Below, one piece after another: positions 1 through 4,919 of a stretch of 6,700 nt of DNA. Origin of the DNA: Nitratifractor sp. (lineage in GTDB: Bacteria > Campylobacterota > Campylobacteria > Campylobacterales > Sulfurovaceae); NCBI GenBank assembly GCA_015485845.1, contig WFSU01000074.1, positions 1-6,700 on the forward strand. Direction: 5' to 3'. The translations under genes were made by a program, and so were the position numbers. The notes beneath the pieces were generated by a model, which searched no databases, was not told the DNA's origin, and saw only the letters and a program-made list of their open reading frames with translations. Every line of letters begins with the position of its first letter. The stretch's first letter is position 1.

Positions 1-50
1 GGATTGAAATGAAAGGGGAATCGATGCGAAAAGTGATGGCTCAACAATGA
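1..50 (+). CDS. Possible 3' end of an upstream gene (partial)
   Basis: The frame beginning at base 3 is open to a TGA at 48-50 and would encode a C-terminal tail reading IEMKGESMRKVMAQQ. The other two + frames stop early (TGA at 5-7 and 10-12). The following bases contain a strong promoter, as expected just after a gene end. Sixteen codons are too few to assign a family, and I do not recognise the tail. It could equally be chance open frame. Confidence 0.3.
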   Translation, partial: IEMKGESMRKVMAQQ

Positions 51-68
51 GCATGTGGACACCTGTGC

Positions 69-74
69 TATAAT
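69..74 (+). promoter_or_regulatory. Strong extended -10 promoter
   Basis: A perfect TATAAT is preceded by TG one base upstream (TGTGC-TATAAT), giving a textbook extended -10 element for the housekeeping sigma factor. No TTGACA-like -35 lies about 17 bp upstream, which is normal for Campylobacterota. Transcription should start near 80-82. No + strand protein gene begins in the next 1.6 kb, so the promoter most likely serves a non-coding RNA. The -10 box lies between two arms of a 9-bp inverted repeat (53-61 ATGTGGACA, 104-112 TGTCCACAT). Confidence 0.55.
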
Positions 75-80
75 GCCGGT

Positions 81-155
81 GAGAATATCCTCGACTTACC
101 TGCTGTCCACATACAACCGGCGGCGGTGGCCAAATGCTCCGGCGGGGACACAGGT
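81..155 (+). other. Candidate structured small RNA (unassigned)
   Basis: From the start site inferred from the TATAAT at 69-74, the transcript can form a 10-bp helix with one bulged C. ACCTG (98-102) pairs with CAGGT (151-155), and TGTCC (104-108) pairs with GGACA (146-150). The enclosed loop is rich in C and G and contains the 7-mer CCGGCGG twice (117-123, 139-145). I looked for hallmarks of SRP RNA (GGAAGG...AGCA), tmRNA and RNase P RNA on both strands and found none. A clear terminator is also missing. 6S-like RNA is diverse and cannot be excluded. The 79-codon open frame across this stretch runs into the tRNA and is not credible as a protein. Confidence 0.25.
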
Positions 156-159
156 TATT

Positions 160-171
160 TGTAACGTTACA
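160..171. repeat. 12-bp perfect palindrome TGTAACGTTACA
   Basis: The 12 bases are exactly self-complementary, the typical shape of a site for a dimeric DNA-binding protein. The half-site GTTACAC (166-172) also occurs at 1707-1713 in the inverted repeat on the ispDF promoter. It lies after the candidate small RNA and on the far side of the tRNA-Pro gene. Function is unknown. Confidence 0.4.
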
Positions 172-176
172 CAGCC

Positions 177-197
177 ACACCAATCCCTACACCAATC
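177..197. repeat. Short direct repeat ACACCAATC x2
   Basis: The 9-mer ACACCAATC occurs at 177-185 and 189-197, a 12-bp spacing, in the gene-free stretch. It is followed by an A-rich tract (about 198-250) with no coding signal. No function can be assigned, and it may be chance in low-complexity sequence. Confidence 0.3.
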
Positions 198-256
198 TCA
201 AAACAAAACACATACCGAAAAAAAAGAGAAATACAAAGAAAAAAGAAGATGTCCAA

Positions 257-275
257 ACTACCCAAAAAAGGTAGT
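257..275 (-). terminator. Weak terminator candidate after tRNA-Pro
   Basis: Read on the minus strand, ACTACC and GGTAGT form a 6-bp stem around a T-rich 7-base loop, beginning 7 bases after the encoded CCA of tRNA-Pro. Only TTTGG follows directly, but the next 50 bases on that strand are very T-rich (runs at about 236-250 and 220-227). This could end the mrp-tRNA transcript, though the stem is short and the U tract imperfect. Confidence 0.35.
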
Positions 276-282
276 GATGAAC

Positions 283-360
283 TGGTCGGAGTGACAGGAC
301 TCGAACCTGCGACCTCTACCACCCCAAGGTAGCGCGCTAGCCAGACTGCGCCACACCCCG
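283..360 (-). tRNA. tRNA-Pro (anticodon GGG)
   Basis: The reverse complement folds into a full 78-nt cloverleaf. The acceptor pairs CGGGGTG with CACTCCG, followed by discriminator A and an encoded CCA (283-285). The D stem is GCGC/GCGC. The anticodon stem CTACC/GGTAG encloses loop TTGGGGT, so the anticodon is GGG (323-325 in + numbering) with T33 and G37 in place. The variable loop is AGGTC. The T arm is GCAGG, TTCGAGT, CCTGT, ending in one G-U pair. It reads CCC and probably CCU proline codons. It lies downstream of mrp on the same strand. Confidence 0.96.
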
Positions 361-367
361 ACTTGCT

Positions 368-391
368 ATCACCACTTATTGGTGTGGTGAT
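368..391. repeat. 8-bp inverted repeat upstream of tRNA-Pro
   Basis: ATCACCAC (368-375) and GTGGTGAT (384-391) are perfect complements around an 8-base loop. Neither strand has a T run after the stem, so it is not a standard intrinsic terminator. It lies 8 bases beyond the tRNA 5' end and inside the presumed tRNA leader, where it could affect 5' processing or be a remnant of an mrp 3' structure. Confidence 0.4.
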
Positions 392-403
392 GGGAGGAGC
401 GGA

Positions 404-409
404 ATTTTA
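404..409 (-). promoter_or_regulatory. Probable -10 box for tRNA-Pro
   Basis: On the minus strand the sequence GGATAAAATTCCG contains TAAAAT, five of six matches to TATAAT, in the gap between the mrp stop and the tRNA. A start near 397 would give a leader of about 37 nt before the mature tRNA. The bases after the box are C-rich (CCGCTCCTCCC), resembling the GC-rich discriminators of stable-RNA promoters. No -35 is visible. Read-through from mrp is the alternative. Confidence 0.4.
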
Positions 410-437
410 TCCAACTCTTCCTAATGTTTACTTGAAT

Positions 438-1553
438 TTATCGGGTTGAACAGGCGCTGACGCCCGGAGGGGTGGTGGGCTGGATCGCTTCGTTGGAGGC
501 GCCGCCCTCTTCGTTGATTTTGTCGATGAAGGCTATCGTTTTGCTCGCCGCTTCCTGGAAACGCTGGGCAGTGGTACTGTCGGGTTTGTGGTAAGTGACC
601 GGCATACCGGTATCCCCGCCGACACGCACTTCAGGCTCGATGGGGATGCGTGCCAACAGCTCGGTGTCGTACTCATCGGCTACCGCCTGAGAGGTGCCCA
701 TACCGAAGATGTCGTACTCCTCACCGTCACCCGGGCAAATGAAACCGCTCATGTTTTCGATCACACCGGCAGTGGGAATGTGGAGTTTCTGGAACATGTC
801 GAGGCTCCGGCGGCTGTCATCGAGAGAGACCTCCTGCGGGGTCGTGACGGTGATGCCCGCCGTGACCGGTACCGACTGAGCAAGTGTCAGCTGCGCATCA
901 CCGGTTCCAGGAGGCATGTCGATGACGAGGACATCGAGCTCACTCCAGAGGATATCACGAAGGAACTGCTCAATCGCTTTGATGATCATCGAACCCCGCC
1001 AGATGAGCGACTGCCCCGGCTCCATCAACGATCCCATACTCATAATCTCGACGCCGTAAGCTTTGAAGGGAACGACTTTGTTGCCCTGGATTTCGGGTTT
1101 CTGATCGGCGATCCCCATCATGCGGGGGATGTTGGGGCCGTAAATGTCGGCATCGAGGAGGCCGACTTTTTTGCCCTGCATGGCCATGGCGATGGCAAGG
1201 TTGACCGAGGCAGTAGATTTACCCACGCCCCCTTTACCGGAGCTGACCATGAGGAAGTTTTTGACATGGGGAGCGATATTTTTGCCGGTGGTAGAGTTGC
1301 TCTGCTCTCGGGGAGGTTTGGGAGCGTTGATATTGGTAGTGATGTCGGTAAAGCCAATCTTCTTGAGCTCCACCTCAATCTCTTTGATCATCTGAGCTTT
1401 GACCTCATCTGCACTGGACGTGATGTCCACATTGACGGTGACTTTGTCACCATCGATCTCTATCGTTTTGACGAAACCGAATGTCACGATATTTTTCGTG
1501 AACCCGGGATAGTTTACATTGCGTAACGCTTCAAATACGTCATCTTTTGTCAT
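438..1553 (-). CDS. mrp: Mrp/ApbC family iron-sulfur cluster carrier ATPase
   Basis: P-loop NTPase of the Mrp/ApbC (Nbp35-like) family, thought to bind and transfer [4Fe-4S] clusters to target apoproteins in the cytoplasm. The 371-residue product has an N-terminal MIP18/DUF59-type domain (about 1-75), a variable linker, and the ATPase domain from about 98. The deviant Walker A GKGGVGKST spans residues 106-114, DADIYGPNIPR spans 134-144, and the VIDMPPGTGD motif lies at 210-219. The start chosen is the ATG at 1551-1553. It has a strong AGGAG (1559-1563) 5 nt upstream, whereas an in-frame ATG at 1572-1574 has no ribosome site and lies at or before the likely transcription start. The family's CxxC motif is incomplete: Cys273 is followed by PGD, so the second Cys is Asp276. 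A last Cys occurs at 368 in the tail GVSACSTR. It is divergent from ispDF and followed by tRNA-Pro. Confidence 0.93.
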   Translation of the reverse strand: MTKDDVFEALRNVNYPGFTKNIVTFGFVKTIEIDGDKVTVNVDITSSADEVKAQMIKEIEVELKKIGFTDITTNINAPKPPREQSNSTTGKNIAPHVKNFLMVSSGKGGVGKSTASVNLAIAMAMQGKKVGLLDADIYGPNIPRMMGIADQKPEIQGNKVVPFKAYGVEIMSMGSLMEPGQSLIWRGSMIIKAIEQFLRDILWSELDVLVIDMPPGTGDAQLTLAQSVPVTAGITVTTPQEVSLDDSRRSLDMFQKLHIPTAGVIENMSGFICPGDGEEYDIFGMGTSQAVADEYDTELLARIPIEPEVRVGGDTGMPVTYHKPDSTTAQRFQEAASKTIAFIDKINEEGGASNEAIQPTTPPGVSACSTR

Positions 1554-1581
1554 GATGTCTCCTGTGATTTTCATTCATCGA

Positions 1582-1587
1582 GTTATA
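1582..1587 (-). promoter_or_regulatory. -10 box of the mrp promoter
   Basis: On the minus strand GGGTATAACTCG holds TATAAC, five of six matches to consensus. A start near 1575 gives a leader of about 22 nt to the mrp ATG, containing the AGGAG ribosome site. The same compact layout is seen at the ATPase gene later in the window. No -35 is apparent. Confidence 0.55.
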
Positions 1588-1640
1588 CCCTACCCATTCT
1601 TAAGGGAACCATAAATCGGAGAAATTTAGTCTTACTTTGA

Positions 1641-1668
1641 TGTAATGCCTGTAATGGCCTGCAATGTG
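1641..1668 (+). repeat. Three tandem imperfect 9-10 bp repeats
   Basis: TGTAATGCC (1641-1649), TGTAATGGCC (1650-1659) and TGCAATGTG (1660-1668) follow one another directly, about one helical turn each. They end 19 bp before the ispDF -10 box, so they occupy roughly -32 to -60 relative to the inferred start. This phasing would put bound proteins on one DNA face and fits an activator or upstream regulatory site, but no known motif is recognised. Confidence 0.35.
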
Positions 1669-1687
1669 TGCTCAAGGCAAGAAAAGT

Positions 1688-1693
1688 TATAAT
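1688..1693 (+). promoter_or_regulatory. -10 box of the ispDF operon promoter
   Basis: Perfect TATAAT in the divergent mrp/ispDF region, context AGT-TATAAT-GG. Transcription should begin near 1699-1701, leaving about 25 nt of leader. Because the box overlaps the in-frame ATG at 1692-1694 and lies after the ATG at 1668, those two cannot be the translation starts from this promoter. Confidence 0.65.
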
Positions 1694-1694
1694 G

Positions 1695-1713
1695 GTGTAT
1701 CAAATTGTTACAC
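1695..1713. promoter_or_regulatory. Candidate operator on the ispDF start site
   Basis: GTGTATCAAATTGTTACAC has perfect 5-bp outer arms (GTGTA, TACAC). It can be read as two inverted 7-mers, TGTATCA (1696-1702) and TGTTACA (1706-1712), six of seven matching, spaced 3 bp. TGTTACA fits the TGTT[A/T]C[A/T] box that I recall being described for Helicobacter HP1021. It covers the inferred transcription start, where binding would normally repress. The operon encodes an HP1021-type regulator, so autoregulation is a reasonable inference, not proven. Confidence 0.45.
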
Positions 1714-1724
1714 AAGGGAAAGAT

Positions 1725-2852
1725 TTGGACGACATTACACTGGTATTACTTGCGGCTGGCAGTTCGACCCGTTTCGGAATGGGGGCGAAGAAACAATGGC
1801 TTTATCAGGGCGACAAACCGCTCTGGCAGAAGGTTGCCGATGATTTCAACGGTGCGTTTGACTTCGCCAAAGTGATCGTAGTCGGTGCCCGGGAGGAGAT
1901 CGACTATATGCAACTCTTCGGAGACTATGAAGTTGTAGCGGGCGGTAACAGTCGCCAGGGATCGCTCCGCAATGCCCTCGAAAAAATCGGCACACCGTAC
2001 GTCCTCGTCAACGACGTCGCTCGGTGTTGCCTCGACCTCCCCATGATCGAGCGGGTTATCTCCCGCAAGAAGGAAGCCGACTGCATCGTCCCCACACTCG
2101 GAGTGGTTGATACCCTCTATGTAGGAGAGGAAGCCGTCGACCGCGACCGGGCACGCCTCATCCAGACCCCACAGTTGAGCCGTACCGAGACATTACGCCA
2201 AGCAATTGTCTCTGAAACAGACTACACCGACGAGAGCAGTGCAATACGCGCAGCAGGTGGATCGGTGCTTTTTGTCGAGGGCTCCAGCCACGCGCACAAA
2301 CTCACCCGCCAGGCCGATCTGGCTCAACTCCCCTGCCTCATCCCGCCCGCATCCGACACCTTCACCGGATACGGCATCGACATCCATCCGTTTGAAGAGG
2401 GCAAAGAGATGAAACTCTGCGGCGTGGCGATCGAGAGCCCTTTTGGATTTAAAGCTCACAGCGACGGAGATGTGGGGATCCATGCCCTCATTGATGCTTT
2501 GATGGGTGCCGCAGGGATGGGAGACATCGGGGAGCTCTTTCCCGACACCGATGCTGCCTATGCCGGCGCCGATTCGGTTACCCTCCTCGACACCGTCGTC
2601 ACACGCATCCATCATGCAGGGTTTACGATCCGCAATGTCGACATGACCCTTCTGGCTCAAGTACCTCGCCTCCTCCCTTACAAAGCCGCTATGCGTGAGA
2701 AGATGGCTCAACACCTGCATCTTCCACTCCACCGTGTCAATATCAAAGCCACCACCGCCGAAAAGCTGGGCTTCGTCGGACGCAAGGAGGGCGTCACGGC
2801 TCATGCCGTCGCCACCCTCGGATATTTTGACTGGACAAAGGATCCCGCATGA
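1725..2852 (+). CDS. ispDF: Bifunctional IspD/IspF (MEP pathway)
   Basis: Fusion of two non-adjacent steps of the MEP isoprenoid pathway. IspD (MEP cytidylyltransferase) makes CDP-methylerythritol from MEP and CTP. IspF (MECDP synthase) cyclises the phosphorylated product to 2-C-methyl-D-erythritol 2,4-cyclodiphosphate. Of 375 residues, about 1-205 are IspD: AAGSSTRFG at 10-18, the KKQW lysines at 22-23, NDVAR near 96-100, TDES near 168 and HKLTR near 191. The IspF domain is about 215-375: GIDIH at 217-221 supplies metal ligands Asp219 and His221, the AHSDGDV block holds His245, and KATTAEKLGFVGRKEG is near 341-356. All expected motifs are present. The start is TTG at 1725, 5 nt after AGGGA (1715-1719), because upstream in-frame ATGs precede or overlap the promoter -10 box. 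Its TGA overlaps the next ATG by 4 bp. Confidence 0.95.
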   Translation: MDDITLVLLAAGSSTRFGMGAKKQWLYQGDKPLWQKVADDFNGAFDFAKVIVVGAREEIDYMQLFGDYEVVAGGNSRQGSLRNALEKIGTPYVLVNDVARCCLDLPMIERVISRKKEADCIVPTLGVVDTLYVGEEAVDRDRARLIQTPQLSRTETLRQAIVSETDYTDESSAIRAAGGSVLFVEGSSHAHKLTRQADLAQLPCLIPPASDTFTGYGIDIHPFEEGKEMKLCGVAIESPFGFKAHSDGDVGIHALIDALMGAAGMGDIGELFPDTDAAYAGADSVTLLDTVVTRIHHAGFTIRNVDMTLLAQVPRLLPYKAAMREKMAQHLHLPLHRVNIKATTAEKLGFVGRKEGVTAHAVATLGYFDWTKDPA

Positions 2853-3739
2853 AGATCGTCATCGTCGAAAGCGAACTCTACCTCGCCCAGAGCATCGCCG
2901 CCAAACTGACTGAACACAATTTCGAAACCGAGATCTACAGTTCCATCAAAGATGCCCTCCACAGCGACGGCGACACCTACCTCCTCTCCACCTCCATCTC
3001 CGGCCAGTCGTGCATGCCTGTCGTGAAAAAATTCCGGGACAAAATCATCATCCTCATGGTCAACTACATCAACAACGACACCGTCGGCGAACCGATGCGG
3101 CACGGTGCCCACGACTACATCGTCAAACCCTTCATGATCGAAGATCTCATCCGCAAAATCGAACATCACCGGACGGTGTGCATGCTGGAGAGGAGTAATA
3201 CCTTTTTCGAAGCGTACACACGGGATCTGCTTGACCAGGTCGAACACGGGCAGGCTCTCGGTGACATCACTCTCCCAATCATTCTTCAAACCAACTACCA
3301 GCGTGCTGCCGACAAGCTGGCACTCGACATCAGCTATGCACAGGAGCAACCCCTCGTCTACCTCTCGCTTGACTCTCCCGACTGGCCGGAGAAGGTGCGC
3401 AAACTTCCGGCACAAGCCATCGGATACATCACCCACCTTGAGAAGTTGAAAAAAGGGGAACGGGAATCCCTCTACGCTGCACTGGAAGGCAAAGAATTCC
3501 TCCTCACCAGCACAGTAGCACTGGAGGACGAAGAGCCTCCGTTTGAGGTAATCACGGTTACGACCAAAAACAAACTCTACGACCAGAATGAGATCCTCAC
3601 CATTGACGAATACGTCCAGCACGTCGTCAAGAGTTTCCAGTACAAACTCCCCGACACCGAACTAAGCAAAAAACTCGGCATCTCCCGCAAGAGCCTCTGG
3701 GAAAAAAGGAAGAAATATGACCTCTTCAAAAAGAAATAA
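2849..3739 (+). CDS. Atypical orphan response regulator, HP1021/CemR type
   Basis: Predicted cytoplasmic transcription factor of 296 residues. The N-terminal 115 residues resemble a CheY-like receiver with GAHDYIVKPF at 86-95, keeping the conserved Lys93. The phospho-acceptor Asp is replaced by Ser47, the acidic pair is Glu7-Ser8, and the switch Thr/Ser is Val71, so phosphorylation is not expected. Residues about 140-245 align by eye with an NtrC AAA+ core that has lost Walker A, GAFTGA and Walker B. Residues about 268-292 (ELSKKLGISRKSLWEKRKKY) form a Fis-type helix-turn-helix. Two cysteines (55, 111) are visible. Position after ispDF matches Helicobacter HP1021 and Campylobacter Cj1608 (CemR), reported to act in redox/energy control and, for HP1021, at oriC. 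AAAGGA (2837-2842) precedes the ATG by 6 nt. Translational coupling to ispDF is likely. Confidence 0.88.
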   Translation: MKIVIVESELYLAQSIAAKLTEHNFETEIYSSIKDALHSDGDTYLLSTSISGQSCMPVVKKFRDKIIILMVNYINNDTVGEPMRHGAHDYIVKPFMIEDLIRKIEHHRTVCMLERSNTFFEAYTRDLLDQVEHGQALGDITLPIILQTNYQRAADKLALDISYAQEQPLVYLSLDSPDWPEKVRKLPAQAIGYITHLEKLKKGERESLYAALEGKEFLLTSTVALEDEEPPFEVITVTTKNKLYDQNEILTIDEYVQHVVKSFQYKLPDTELSKKLGISRKSLWEKRKKYDLFKKK

Positions 3740-4910
3740 TAAATCAATCTACATCGATGCCGAAGCCCTCTCGACCCTTGCCCTCATCCAGGCGGGAATG
3801 CTCGCACCGGTCACAGGACTGATGAGCCAGGAAGAAGCCGAAGCAGTCGATCGGACACGGACGTATGAGGGGATTCCGTTCCCGTTTTCCCTGCTCTTCG
3901 CCCCCAACGGCAAGCGTAACCTCGCGACGATCAACGCACTTGAAATGGGCGAAACTGTTGAACTGATCTCCCAGGGGGGCAAAGTGGGAGAGATGGTCGT
4001 CGAGGAAGTATTCGAGATCGATCAGAAACAACGTCTGATGAACATCTACGGTACCGACGACCCCTCCCACCCCGGGGTAAAAAACACCATGAAACGCCTC
4101 GGAAATCTCTCTCTATACGGTACCTACCACGTCGAATACCCGCTCATTCAAAATACCCTCCACCGCATCGGTCAGGCGATCCAGCGTACCGGAGCGGAAA
4201 AGATCAGCTCCATGATGCTCGCTGCCAACCCTCTCAATCGTGCCCATGAACGGATGATCCGCCAAGCGGCCAGCGAATCGGATCTGCTCATCCTCTTTCT
4301 ACGCAAGCCCTTTACCGACGAGGGGTTACGTTATGACGTCCGCCTCCAAGCACTCAATATCTTCGTCGAGGGATTCCTGCCGCGCAACAAAGTGATCATC
4401 GTTCCCTTTGAAAACACGTATATCTTCGCCGGGTACAATGAACTGATCCTTGAAGCCCTCCTGGCCAAGAACAGCGGATGCGACGAGATGCTCATCGGCA
4501 AAAACCACGCCGGGCTCGGGCTCTACTACGACAAAAATCATTTCAACACGATCTTTGACACCCTCAGCAATCTTGGCATCACGATTAAGACGATGGATGA
4601 GTATGTCTACTGCGATACGTGTCGAACGCTGGTGAGCACCCAGACATGCCCTCATGGTCAGCATCACCATGTCCACTACCACTCCGCCTCGATCCTCGCC
4701 CTGATCAAAAAGGGTATCCTCCCCCCTACGATCCTCATGCGCAAAGAGATCTCAGCCAACATCCTCTCCGCCCTTTTCCCCGATCGTTTCAGTAACCTTC
4801 AGGGGCTCTATTATTCTCTGATGCCCAGCTCTGGGCTTCTCGAGACCAAAACGGACGAGCAGTTCTACGCCAAACTGATGGAACTCTACCAAACCTCATC
4901 CCTGACATAG
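3717..4910 (+). CDS. Sat-family (ATP sulfurylase-like) protein, catalytic motifs altered
   Basis: Full-length homologue (397 residues) of the monomer-type sulfate adenylyltransferase, which makes APS and pyrophosphate from ATP and sulfate or runs in reverse. The PUA-like N-terminal domain (about 1-160) has APVTGLM near 30-36 and DPSHPGV near 115-121. The nucleotidyltransferase domain follows, then a zinc site at Cys299, Cys302, Cys311 and His313. The active-site motifs differ. QTRN reads LAAN (168-171), HxxH reads NRAH (174-177), GRDHAG reads GKNHAG (261-266), and the SGTxxR-type segment reads HSASIL (322-327). I infer lost or changed activity. Automatic annotation would call it sat. A His-rich run (313-322) is unusual. 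AAGGA (3706-3710) supports the ATG at 3717, inside the regulator's last 23 bases, implying coupled translation. C. jejuni has a comparable gene at this locus (Cj1609). Confidence 0.85.
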   Translation: MTSSKRNNKSIYIDAEALSTLALIQAGMLAPVTGLMSQEEAEAVDRTRTYEGIPFPFSLLFAPNGKRNLATINALEMGETVELISQGGKVGEMVVEEVFEIDQKQRLMNIYGTDDPSHPGVKNTMKRLGNLSLYGTYHVEYPLIQNTLHRIGQAIQRTGAEKISSMMLAANPLNRAHERMIRQAASESDLLILFLRKPFTDEGLRYDVRLQALNIFVEGFLPRNKVIIVPFENTYIFAGYNELILEALLAKNSGCDEMLIGKNHAGLGLYYDKNHFNTIFDTLSNLGITIKTMDEYVYCDTCRTLVSTQTCPHGQHHHVHYHSASILALIKKGILPPTILMRKEISANILSALFPDRFSNLQGLYYSLMPSSGLLETKTDEQFYAKLMELYQTSSLT

Positions 4911-4919
4911 GAACACAAC

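Noticed and set aside
55..294. 79-codon + strand frame in the leader region
   Set aside because: No ribosome site, low-complexity Lys/Glu-rich end, and it runs into the tRNA-Pro gene. The stretch is better explained as non-coding.
1..362. Integrated element using the tRNA-Pro 3' end as an attachment site
   Set aside because: The tRNA 3' sequence is not repeated in bases 1-282, and no integrase fragment or other mobile-element sequence is visible.
453..464. GGCG-CTGA-CGCC hairpin near the end of mrp
   Set aside because: Only a 4-bp stem inside coding sequence with no T run after it on the minus strand, so not supportable as a terminator.
588..1526. Long + strand open frame (312 codons) opposite mrp
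   Set aside because: It lies entirely antisense to mrp, whose protein is clearly conserved. Its translation is rich in Asp, His, Arg and Val without family motifs, as expected for a shadow frame in GC-rich coding DNA, and it lacks a ribosome site.
2193..2804. Minus-strand open frame (203 codons) opposite ispDF
   Set aside because: Shadow of the IspF domain, no motifs, no promoter or ribosome site in context.
2801..3622. Minus-strand open frame (273 codons) opposite the regulator
   Set aside because: Antisense shadow of a well-supported gene. The translation is dominated by repeated Val, Asp, Glu and Phe and shows no recognisable domain.
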